The position numbers were made by a program, and so were the translations under genes. The notes beneath the pieces are model-generated. The model ran no database searches. It saw only the letters and a program-made list of their open reading frames with translations, and was not told where the DNA came from. A DNA stretch of 64,000 nt from NCBI GenBank assembly GCA_019677205.1, contig JAAMXY010001516.1, positions 287,210 through 351,209 of the forward strand, written 5' to 3'. Positions 37,985 through 47,349 of this stretch are shown here, piece after piece (the stretch's first letter is position 1; every line of letters begins with the position of its first letter). Origin of the DNA: Pinguiococcus pyrenoidosus. Lineage: Eukaryota; Sar; Pinguiophyceae; Pinguiochrysidales; Pinguiochrysidaceae.

Positions 37985-40236
37985 ATGAGTGTGATGGCCA
38001 GGTGTCTTCACAGCGCTATGGCGCCGGCCATGAGGCCTGCCAGGATTGCAGCTGGGGCAGAGGTGGGGATCTTCGCGCGGAGATGCGGTTTTCGCCGGAG
38101 TAGCTCGAGAGCACAAGTGCGCAGTCGGGCGCAGATCGAGGCGTATCTAGAGACGCGCGGTCTTGGTCGGGTGAGGACTGCATCTTGCTGCTGCTTCTAG
38201 TAGCTCTCTCCTCTTTTCTCTGCGCGCTGTGTTTCCTTGGTTTCGGGGGATCCTATCCTTACACTCTGCGCCTTTCGGAAAGATCAAAGGCGATCGGTCC
38301 AGAAGTGGAGCGCTCAGGATTGCAAAGAGAGGCAGGGTGAAGAGCGGCAAGATCAAGGGCGCTCGGAATCAGGTCACCGCTGTTGAAGCTGCGCTGCTCC
38401 GCAAGGCCGAGGTGCGTGTCTCTGGAGGGCGGGTGCAGGACTCGTGCAGGATGGACGACTGAGGCGCTTGCAGCTCAAGGTGCCCAAGGAGGTGTCCGAG
38501 TACTTCAGCAGAGATGGCGCCCGATGGAACACGCGGCGGATTGCGCATGTTACAAGTGAAGAGGAGATCCCGGCGCCGAAGGACCGCCTACCGGAAGTCA
38601 TGATCATCGGAAGGTGCCAACGAAGCACGCAAACGAGCGCGGCTTCCGCTCATCGCCCATTGCTCGTTCGTATCATCAGGTCCAATGTCGGCAAATCTAC
38701 GCTGCTGAATGCGATTCTTGACACCAAGGGGCATCCCCTTCGCCGTGCAGAGGTGCGCTGCGATGCTCTCACTGAGCTAGCTCGAAGCTTTCCCTCCCCT
38801 GCCTCATCATGGTTGTGTCTTCCCGCAGACTTCGGACAAGCCGGGCCTGACGCGGACGCTCGATTTCTACAGCGTTGGTGGAAAACGACAGAGGCCACGA
38901 ATGGCACTCATTGGTAGGCCAAAAAAAAATGAAGAAGAAGATGTTGGCGAGGTCGACAACGATCGCTCAACCGGACACTTTGGCGTAGATGCGCCGGGAT
39001 ACGGGTTTGCTTACGGCAAGACCGTCGAGCTGCTCAAGTGGCATCATCTTACACTGAGATTTTTGCAAGGCAACCGGCCATCTTTGAGGCGGCTGCTACT
39101 TCTTCTCGACGCTCGGCATGGTTTCAAGGCTGCAGACAAGTATGTGGACGAGGCAGCTGTTCTAGAGAGATGCCCCACTTTGTATAGTGGTCGCACGATT
39201 ATAAGTCTTACTGTCCCCTTTTAGAAACTTTCTGGAGGCGCTCAGTCGACGCGCTCCCTCATGGGATGAGTACGTGGCAGGGATTGGAGCAGACGAGGCG
39301 CTGGATCTGGAAGCCGCAGACCTCTCCAATGATGAAGGCAATGCGGGCGGGAGCGGTAGCACAACGGGGGAAAATGGCGGAAGGAGGACCGAGGACGACA
39401 TCGCCCAATACGATGGCCAAGGCGAGTGGCCTTATGGCGAAGGCGAAGACGAAGACGAAGACGAAGACGAAGACGAAGACGAAGACGAAGACGAAGACGA
39501 AGACGAAGACGAAGAAAACGAGGATGACCTAGACGTAGACGATGACCTAGACGTAGATGAAGACGAAAGCGATGAAGGGTATCCAAGCGGCCATGTCGAA
39601 GGTGCGAATGACAGCAGCGCGGATCGATACTACGGCATGGGAGATGGTGATGAAGGCACTGGTGATGGTGGAATGTTCGCAAGAGCAGCAGACAATGGCC
39701 GAAGGCGTCTCGGCCCCAAGCACAGACAAGATGCCTCGAAATGGCCTCCCGCAACATTCCCGCCAATTCAGGTACGACCCTCGACCCTGCGAAGGGCTAG
39801 CTCGACGAGGCGCCTCATCTGTAAAACTCTTTCCCAAAGATTGTTTTGACGAAATGCGATCTGGTGCCGCGAAAGTACGTACCTGGCATACCCTCTGGAG
39901 TGTCCTTCCAAAGCAGCTTCTAAAAGAAGTGTATCGACGCGTTCCCACAGGTTACTAGCTGACCGGCTGCATGCTGTGCAGACTGCAATGGACGACATTC
40001 TCGAAAGTGCGTCGAGGACAGCTAGGATGCGGGGCCATCATGTGCGACGGTCCCCGCGGTTGCCGGTCGTATGTGTCAGCGCCACGAAAGGCCGGGGCTT
40101 GCTCGATTTGCAGAAAATGCTCTTGAGCTTCGGCCGACGGGTGGAAAGGGCAGAAGAGCGGGACGCCAAAGCTGCACGCAGTGGCACTGAGAACCCCGCC
40201 GGCGCGAGGCGCCGGCGGCAAGCTGAGAGGAATTGA
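37985..40236 (+). CDS. EngB/YihA-type GTPase with large acidic insertion, nine exons
   Basis: Exons 37985-38170, 38283-38411, 38474-38613, 38680-38752, 38829-38913, 38989-39139, 39225-39771, 39840-39874 and 39951-40236 give 543 aa. Exon 3 could start at 38450, leaving a 38-bp intron; exon 2's acceptor (38281-38282) is also uncertain. The Arg/Ser-rich N terminus (MARCLHSAMAPAMRPARI) suggests organelle import, probably mitochondrion or plastid. GTPase motifs: G1 SNVGKST near residue 155, TSDKPGLTRTLDFYSVGG (G2 region), G3 DAPGYGFAYGK near 206, G4 TKCD near 442, G5 SATKG in exon 9. EngB assembles the large ribosomal subunit in bacteria and organelles. Between helix 3 and the G4 strand lies an insertion of about 165 residues, largely Asp/Glu, encoded by exon 7. 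All motifs appear only after splicing. Confidence 0.88.
39445..39510 (+). repeat. (GAAGAC)11 microsatellite coding for (Glu-Asp)n
   Basis: Eleven perfect hexanucleotide units inside exon 7 of the EngB-like gene, encoding an alternating Glu-Asp tract, with degenerate acidic codons continuing to about 39575. Confidence 0.97.
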
Positions 40237-40530
40237 GATTGTTGAACGCCATGGACGTCGTCGGTGGCGAGCTCCACGGGCCAAGCCGTCTTACAGTCTT
40301 AGCACACAGCCAGTCAGAGCTTTCCACGCACCCGCCCGGACAGCCGCCACCAAACAGCTTCGTGGACGGATTAAGAGCAGCAGAGGGTGTCCTGAAAGAT
40401 GGGTGGATTGAGTAGACCGCACGGTAGAAATCAGTTTGAAATTAGAACGCAGGGGACAGGCGGCATCAGATGGATGGCCTCTCTCTGGTGTACGCAAGCG
40501 CCTTATTGACGATCGCAGCGTCTATCCAAC

Positions 40531-41925
40531 TCAAGACTGCGGCTGGGTCATGGAGGGAAAGGCTCGCTTGCCCGAATATTGCAACCAGTTGCCCTCGTGC
40601 CACTTGACGCCAGCATTCGGGCCCTCGATGAGGTGCAACTGGAAGGTATGCCTGGAAGCAAGAGCCAAGAAGCCCAAGCCTTAGACGCGCCGCCACCACC
40701 ATGGTCTACTCGATGCTCGCTGAAACACGTACCTGCTCTTCGCCGAGTGATTCGGCAGGCTTAGATGATCAACCTGACCGTGGATCACGACGAGATCGCC
40801 TTTCTGGACAGGCAGCGCCTCGAATCCCGCAGCCCGCAGATCTTCTGGCATCTGCCCCTCGAACTCCCAGGGCTCCGCCTTGGGTCCCTTCGCATCGACC
40901 TCCGCATCGACCTCCGCAGCTAGATCGATGAAGTGCATCTCCGGAATCTCGTCGTCGGCCACCTGGTCTGTGAGGAGAGGTGACATCAAACACATTACGC
41001 CAAAGAGCAACACTACGAATGGCGACACTGTTCGCAGGATCTTGTACCTCGTCTGCAAAAGTGCCGTCGCACGGACTCTCTATCGAAGCATGCATCACAA
41101 ACCGAGAAATGAACGAGGTTGATGAGGCTCTCCTGGACGATGCATACGACCGTGGGCAGACGTTGGCAGCACCTATGGCTTCCTCTTCGCGCCCAGAGGC
41201 AACCGTTCTCTAGAGTAGCATCTTCGAGAGCAAGCCATAGTCCTGGAGACGAAGAAAAGCAGCGAGCTTGGGTTCCTCTCGGTGGCCGTCGTCCTTTTTG
41301 CAGCATTTGGCTTGCTTACCAAGCACTGTCTGTCTCGGAGTCGTGTAGAGAAAGGTCGCATCCTGGTGCGACGTCACCGCCCCTCCGACGTGTGGCTGCT
41401 TGAAGATGTACATGCTTTGCGGAAGGACAGGGTCTTCGTACCCAATCGCCCTGACGAGCTCGACCACCGGGGCAGAAGTCGCATAGGCCCGGAAGGCTGG
41501 ATCGATGACGTGAAGCGCATGGCCAACCTTGTTCACCGCGCGATTCTTCGTGATGTTCGCCCTGAGCGATCCGTCAGTGTTCACGGCGTCGGGCTCGAGG
41601 AAGAAGCTGATCTTCTCGGCGGACTCGAAGAAGTATCGATCGCTCACGTGCTGATCTCCGTCAGTGCGGAAAACACTCCGATGCTCATCTGGCTCCCACT
41701 CATTCAAAAGATGCTCCATGCGGCTTCGAAGCCGGTCGCAAAGCTGCACAGAAAGCCGTCAACGGGCTAAAGAAGTTCAGAGATCCACCGCGAGGGCCGC
41801 TCCGTCACCTGTGCAGAGGCGAAATTCTTCACCACCGCCACGCCATCGCGTTCCAGAGCATCTCGAACGGCTTCGTACGCCAGCGAAGAGTGAATGATCG
41901 AGGACAGGAGAGCGCCCCGAATCAT
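40531..41925 (-). CDS. PHYHD1: PHYHD1-like phytanoyl-CoA dioxygenase family protein, six exons
   Basis: Exons 41925-41809, 41743-41320, 41242-41173, 41079-41048, 40967-40733 and 40651-40531 give 332 aa. Introns are 65-93 bp; exon 4 is only 32 bases. The protein follows human PHYHD1 from end to end: DRYFFESAEKISFFLEPD, VGHALHVIDPAFRAY, PQSMYIFKQPHVGG, TSHQDATFLYT (the H-x-D iron ligands), WLALEDATLENGCLW, QKGDLVVIHGQVDHLS (distal iron His region) and the C-terminal TFQLHLIEG...NWLQ. The family are Fe(II)/2-oxoglutarate oxygenases; the PHYHD1 substrate is not well established. An acidic insert (AAEVDAEVDAKGPK) lengthens the loop before the distal His. Convergent with the EngB-like gene, divergent from PPIL2. 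Confidence 0.92.
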
Positions 41926-42338
41926 CGGCTCCGCGCAGCTGTGAAGATCTTTCCTTCTCTCGCGAATAGCAAAGAGAGCGAAAAGCGGCCGTGGAGGCAA
42001 GTCGAGGAAGGTGTCAAGCAGCGTGCGCAGGCCGCCACGCCTCCGAGCGCCTCACAGTGCGAAACCCACCGAAAAGTCGCGTTTCTCCGCCTACACAGAA
42101 GCCAAATTCCGCGCTCGTTCACTCCGTCTTGCGGGATTTCGCAGCCCCGAACCCTTCATGCACCCGCTGGTATCTCAACCTAAATCAAACTTGGATATGG
42201 TTCAGCTTGAATAAAAATTAGGAATTGCGCCGAAAATCGATAGGCGTCGAAAACCAGCTTCTGAGGCACAAAACGCGGTCGTTGGCGCCCGAAGGCCGCG
42301 TACCTGGTGCGCCGGTCTTAGGTGTCGGTTTTCCTAAG
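41926..42338. other. divergent intergenic region between PHYHD1-like and PPIL2
   Basis: 413 bp between start codons, with an AT-rich patch around 42180-42225. No gene seen; probably holds both promoters. Confidence 0.75.
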
Positions 42339-44093
42339 ATGGGTCGGAACCAGCACTCAAAGGACCGCCTGTTTCTCACGACCACGGAGTGGCGGCGGGA
42401 TCACGGCGGGCGGGCCGTGGAGAGGAGTCGGGGCCCCAAATACGAGGCTTTGCCGTTTGACTGCTGCGCGCTCACGCTGACTCCGTATGAGGATCCCGTG
42501 TGTACTCCAGACGGCGTGCTCTTCGATCTGCTGGCGATCGTGCCGTACCTGAAGAAGCACAAGAAGAGTCCCATCACGGGAGAGGCCATGAAGCCGAAGC
42601 AGCTGCTGCGCCTGAACATGCAGAAGAACGCCGAGGGCAAGTGGCACTGCCCCGTGACGTACAAGCCCTTCGGGCCGCACTCTCGGGTGGTCGCGATTCG
42701 CACCTCCGGAAACGTCTTCAGCTATGACGCCGTGGAAGAGCTCAACCTCAAGCCGAAGAACTTCGTCGACCTCGTGACCGGCCAAGCGTTCCTCCGGTCG
42801 GACATCATCTGGCTCCAGGACCCGAGCAACCCGGAGCTTATGCGGCGCAGGGATATCTCGAGCTTCAAGCACCTGGAGGAGCTGCGACAAGAGGAAGCCG
42901 CGAAGCGGAAGGCGGACGTGAATCGAAACGTCTCGAAGGCAGTCAAGGCCTCCAGGGCTGTTGCGCAGCAGGCCCGAAGTACAGTCAAGCAGAAGCAGGA
43001 AGAAGAGCGCAAGCGCGCAGAGGAGGCGAAGAGAGATGCCGAGGAGGGTGCGGACGTGACACAAGGCGGACCGGCCCTGGCAGATCTGAAGGGAGAGCTT
43101 CAAGAGAGGCAGGTCACCCTGACGACGTCCGACGTGACGCCGGGATCTCGAAAGACTTCGGGGGCGGCGGGGCGCGCTCTCACGTCCTCGGCAGTCAGCG
43201 TGAGCACCGCAGGGGCGGAGCGAGAGGCAAGCGATGACGAGATCGTAACTGCCATCCACGCGGAGATGCGACGACTGGGCAAGAAGGGCCTTGTTCAGCT
43301 GCAAACGACTCTCGGGAACCTGAACCTCGAGATCCACGCTGATATGGTGCCTGCTACGTCGCACAACTTCCTCGGCCTTTGCAAGAAAGGGTACTACAAC
43401 GGCACCATTTTCCATCGCGTCATACCGGGCTTCATGGCGCAGGGCGGCGATCCCAAGGGGACGGGAACGGGCGGGAAGAGCGTCTGGGGGGGTCACTTCC
43501 GAGACGAGTTTGATCTGCGACTGCGACACAACTGCGCAGGAGTCTTGAGCATGGCGAACTCGGGCCCGCATTCCAATGGGAGTCAGTTCTTCATCACTTT
43601 CAAGGAGACGCCGCACCTCGACAACAAGCACAGCGTCTTCGGTAGAGTCGTAGGGGGCATGGACGTTCTCCATCGTCTGGGTGCCGTAGAAACCGGCGAT
43701 CGAGACAAACCACGGAACGACGTCACCATCGAGAGGGCTGTCGTGTTTGTGGATCCGGTCGTTGAAGCGGAAGCGCTGCTTGCGGAGAAGGTCCGAACCC
43801 GAGTGGAAGCAAGGCTTGCCGAGAACCGAGACAGGAGTCGCGGTGCGCATATTGCGTCAGGCGTAGCGAGGCCAGGTGCCTCAGATGAGGGGGAGGAGGG
43901 AGCGACGGGCGCAAGTGGAGAGCGGGTCGGACATTTGCTTGATTTGCCGGCGATACCCACGGCAACGGGCGTCAAGCGGGCGAGGGACACGACGGACGAT
44001 GGCGAGCGCAGCTCAGTCCTAGCAATGGCAGGTCCCATCGAAACGAAGAAGGCTCCCAAGATGACCAAATTTAGCAACTTTGACGCATGGTGA
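42339..44093 (+). CDS. PPIL2: U-box cyclophilin PPIL2/CYP60 (peptidyl-prolyl isomerase and ubiquitin ligase)
   Basis: Intronless, 584 aa from the ATG at 42339 (MGRNQHSKDR, the family start; the frame opens further upstream). Residues about 30-110 form the U-box (FDCCALTLTPYEDPVC, GVLFDLLAIVPYLKKHKKSP, followed by a second Cys region WHCPVTYKPFG). A charged coiled coil spans 195-275. The cyclophilin domain spans about 325-480: TTLGNLNLEIHADMVP, NGTIFHRVIPGFMAQGGDP (catalytic Arg and Phe present), FFITFKETPHLDNKHSVFG. PPIL2/CYP60 is a nuclear, spliceosome-associated immunophilin. The C terminus ends KFSNFDAW, a conserved spliceosomal-cyclophilin-like tail. Confidence 0.95.
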   Translation: MGRNQHSKDRLFLTTTEWRRDHGGRAVERSRGPKYEALPFDCCALTLTPYEDPVCTPDGVLFDLLAIVPYLKKHKKSPITGEAMKPKQLLRLNMQKNAEGKWHCPVTYKPFGPHSRVVAIRTSGNVFSYDAVEELNLKPKNFVDLVTGQAFLRSDIIWLQDPSNPELMRRRDISSFKHLEELRQEEAAKRKADVNRNVSKAVKASRAVAQQARSTVKQKQEEERKRAEEAKRDAEEGADVTQGGPALADLKGELQERQVTLTTSDVTPGSRKTSGAAGRALTSSAVSVSTAGAEREASDDEIVTAIHAEMRRLGKKGLVQLQTTLGNLNLEIHADMVPATSHNFLGLCKKGYYNGTIFHRVIPGFMAQGGDPKGTGTGGKSVWGGHFRDEFDLRLRHNCAGVLSMANSGPHSNGSQFFITFKETPHLDNKHSVFGRVVGGMDVLHRLGAVETGDRDKPRNDVTIERAVVFVDPVVEAEALLAEKVRTRVEARLAENRDRSRGAHIASGVARPGASDEGEEGATGASGERVGHLLDLPAIPTATGVKRARDTTDDGERSSVLAMAGPIETKKAPKMTKFSNFDAW

Positions 44094-44307
44094 GGCGTTG
44101 GAAGCGAACGATAACAAAGATCTGTTCAAGAAAGCTTGTTCCTGGACGTCGACTGGAGCCAGTGGAAGACGGAATACCAAAGAAAAAGGAGGAATGGATT
44201 CACAGCACCAAGCGCGTCCGATCTCACCAAAATCGCGGGGCGAATCCTCCTGCTCATGCCTTCACAGAAGCGAGGGACGCTGAATCGGGGATGTTGAATC
44301 GAGGATC

Positions 44308-44940
44308 CTACTTTCCCGAGTGGCGAAAGGATATGCGCCCCCGCGTCAAATCGTAAGGAGACATCTCCACCGTCACCTTTGCGTGTGCGCGTGCGCATGC
44401 GCCAAACCAATGGTCAGTCTTCGCACTGATCAGCAGCGTTGCTCTACGTCGAGACTCACCCTGTCGCCCACCAGAATGCGGATGTAGTTTCGCCGAATTT
44501 TCCCGGAGACGGTGCAGAGAATGTTGGCCCCCGTCGGCTCAATATCCACCCGAAACATGGCGTTGGGCAGGCCTTCCGTGACCTTTACATTCCGCAGTTG
44601 GATACAGCGTTAAAAGCACTGCGTGTTTTTTTGGTTTGCGGTCATATCATCTGCCGCGGCGACTTCGACTTACTCTGCCTTCCACCTCAATCACATCGTC
44701 CTTCTGCTTCTTTTCCGGTTTTTCTCGTGCTTGCGGTCCCTGCTTCTTGCCACCGGATTTCTTGGCCATATACAACGCGCCATTGCGCTGCAGGCCTGCC
44801 GAGTATCCAACGCTGGGTTCATGCTGTCGAGAAATCATGTTCCCCGGCGGAACCACCCGCGCCCATCGGCGCCTGAAGGCCGCAGTGGAATCCAGCGCCA
44901 GCAGCGTCGCAAGCACCCCCAGCACAAGACCTAGCTTCAT
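44308..44940 (-). CDS. infA: plastid translation initiation factor IF-1, nucleus-encoded, three exons
   Basis: Exons 44940-44674, 44582-44460 and 44376-44308 give 152 aa. Introns are 91 and 83 bp, both phase 0. Residues 1-21 are a signal peptide ([14 protein letters not shown]) ending STAAF, then Arg-rich RRRWARVV: the Phe-containing bipartite leader of red-lineage complex plastids. The mature part starts with a Lys-rich stretch (MAKKSGGKK) and continues as an OB-fold IF-1: [53 protein letters not shown] (slashes mark splices). Bacterial-type IF-1 blocks the ribosomal A site during initiation. The gene is usually organellar or lost, so this copy is an endosymbiotic transfer. Both splices restore invariant IF-1 sequence. 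Not mitochondrial, judging by the leader. Confidence 0.95.
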
Positions 44941-45528
44941 TGTAAAGGCGCCGGAGCACGATCGTGAGGCGAAGTGTCGGAGGCGTCAGAGGCGATTGCG
45001 AGCGATGTGACAGCTCCGCGAGAGCGACGCACTTGGGGTGTTCAGAAATATGAGCAATCCTATTCCTTTCACAAATTTAAATATTCCGGCGGCAACGCCT
45101 TGCCTCCTTTCGTGCATCTGCGCAAGGCTCCCAAGGCAACCCTTTTTGAACCGGCGGGCGTGATTTCCCGAGCTGATGTTCGTGCGCTGAGACATTTATA
45201 AGTGTAAAATTTATATGGTATACTAATATTTCACGAACGAAGTCTGATGGCAAGCGTTATCGGCAATTCAACTTCAGACTTCCGCCATCCTCGGCCCCGG
45301 ATCCCGGAACGACACAGTGAACGGCAGGGCAACAGATATCGTCTCATGGAGACTGGGGGCGCTTTGTCGTAGACCGGGAGTCGCCGCTGAGTTGGAGTGC
45401 TCCCCAGCCTGCGAGCGCCAGAGTGTCGACGCCACCGTCGCAGGTTCCAAGGTCAAGAAGTGTTCGCGAGGACCTCGATCTATCTGTTCGGAGGGGATAC
45501 GGCGGTTGACGCCGCATAAGGAGGCGCG
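44941..45528. other. divergent intergenic region
   Basis: 588 bp with an AT-rich patch (45195-45235). No coding sequence supported. Confidence 0.75.
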
Positions 45529-46233
45529 ATGGACGACCATGTGGGCATCTTGGAGCAGGACCTGGATCTGGACAGCTTAAGCGGGCTGAAGCGGTACCAA
45601 GAGCGACTTCTCTCCAGGGAGTCGAGCGTCTCTCGACAGGCGCGAGTCTGGAGGAGGTATCTGCTCATCGACGCTGCGATCACGGCTCTGCTGGCGTTGT
45701 CGTTCTTCGTGTGGGCGGTAAGGACCCCGTGAGAGTGGGTTCCAACGGGTTTAGGCTGAAGCGATGACGCACCATGCCGCCTTCCGCAGGTTGTGAACGG
45801 TCCGGTCGGAAGCTCTGTGGAGACGCGCCTGTCCTTCGATTTGGGGATCATCTTCTTCGCCATGCTCCTCGCCGTGGGCATCCTCGGCGCCTACGTTGCG
45901 TACGCCCCGAACGTCAACCGCACGAGGCTGTATCTCCTGGGCAACGTGGTGGCGCATCTGGGAATTGCGGCCGCTGCCGTGATCGCGGTGGCGAAGGGGG
46001 CTTTGCGAGATCGGGAGCTTGATGTTGTGTATGGAAGCATCGCGTGTGGCGTGTGGGTAGTAAACTTGATAGTGTCCGCTGCGATAGCCTACCGTCTTCA
46101 CAGACTGATGAGGAAGAGCGAGCTCCTGCGGGACGACAGTCGCGGGTCCAGCATCTCTTTCAGCTACGAGGCCTTGGAGCACTCGGACGGCTCGGGTGGT
46201 GTCGTCATTCAGCCCGAAGCCACCCTCTTGTAA
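45529..46233 (+). CDS. small four-helix membrane protein of unknown function, two exons
   Basis: Exons 45529-45717 and 45790-46233, intron 72 bp, give 210 aa. A 40-residue polar, acidic-basic N terminus precedes helix 1 (LLIDAAITALLALSFFVWAV, split by the intron), helix 2 (LGIIFFAMLLAVGILGAYV), helix 3 (LGNVVAHLGIAAAAVIAV) and helix 4 (GVWVVNLIVSAAIAYRL). The cytoplasmic-looking tail is Ser- and acid-rich. Loops contain no Cys pair, so it is not a classical tetraspanin. No family recognised. Confidence 0.7.
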
Positions 46234-46367
46234 GTTTGTTCCTGTTCCTTTTTTGTGCCCTTCCCGCTTGAACGTTTTTGGCGACGCTGCTCTTCCGTTG
46301 TTCGTCGCCTGGCTTGGTAAGCGCGCTTCCGCAGCCAGCCTCCGTGCCGAATCTCGCGTACATAGCT

Positions 46368-46411
46368 GGGACTGGGACTGGGACTGGGACTGGGACTGGG
46401 ACTGGGACTGG
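46368..46411. repeat. (GGGACT)n hexanucleotide repeat
   Basis: About seven perfect units, followed by a GA-rich tract; lies about 140 bp after the four-helix protein's stop codon. Confidence 0.95.
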
Positions 46412-46489
46412 AGAGCGGAAAGAAGGGGAAGAAAGAAAAAGAGAGAGACAGAGAGAGAGAAAGAGAGGAGACACGCCACAGTTCTGAGA

Positions 46490-46568
46490 GACGCTGCCCA
46501 CAAATCTGAAGGACGCTGCCCACAAATCTGAAGGACGCTGCCCACAGATCTGAAGGACGCTGCCCACA
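46490..46568. repeat. 22-bp tandem repeat, about 3.6 copies
   Basis: Units start GACGCTGCCCACAAATCTG at 46490, 46512, 46534 and 46556; the third differs by one base. Confidence 0.95.
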
Positions 46569-47349
46569 ATCCTTTATTCACAGAACTGAGCCTTCAAGTT
46601 GTGGGATGGACGAGGCCCGCAGCAGAAAAGGAAGCCGCAGGTGCTTGTGGAAGGAGACGGGACATGCGTAGGCCACCACTTGCACCTGCTGCTGCGTCCC
46701 ACAGACTTCAACGTGCGTCGTCCTTCCGAGGAGTTCTCCGACTACATGGTTTCCTGTCGCGCGGCGACGAGCTTTGGTTTCAAGCTCGCTCCGCAACCAA
46801 GTTCGAGATCTGTCGCGAAGGACGAAGTGCGACCTGGCTTGCGGTGCGGTGCAGCGCGGCTTCCTGTTTGTTTCGGGACCTGGGGCATGCTGGCGCTGCT
46901 CCCCTTTCACCACCCGCTCCGGCCTCAACCACAGGGAGATCGGTGCAGCGCGAAGCCCAGTCACGGCGGGTCCGCCAATCTGCCCCAAGGTGCACTCCGG
47001 GGTGCGGAGATTCGGAGTTTTTCCATTCGGAACGCCGTTGGTCGCTTGCCTTCCGAGCCACCGCTTTCCGGGCAGCCCGAATTCCGATTGCATTCGTGAT
47101 CGCTCCAGAGAAAGGATCTCATTGGCAGGTCCTGTCCGAGTCGCACAATCGGAGCGCTTTCCTGGTTGGGCGACGGTTTCAAAAGTTAGCAGGTCAGGCA
47201 TGGAAAGGGTGGTTGGAAGGCGCTTCGTCAGCTCCCGTGCCACCTCCGCCACTGTTCAGCTCGGTGTTCCGCCAGCAGGTCCACCAGTCGACGCGAGCCG
47301 GACGCCTTACGTGGAGCTGGACATCAACCAACGAATCAATTGAAGCTAG

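Larger units (their letters stand above)
46234..47349. other. repeat-rich intergenic stretch, no supported gene
   Basis: About 1.1 kb with a hexanucleotide repeat (46368-46411), a GA-rich tract (46415-46470) and a 22-bp repeat (46490-46568). A plus-strand open frame at 46774-47343 is uninterrupted but has no family resemblance and begins with GTG-like context. Confidence 0.65.

Noticed and set aside
46774-47343. plus-strand frame of 189 codons
   Set aside because: Open over 570 bp but without recognisable features; could be an upstream exon of the following gene, yet no donor in the right phase was convincing.
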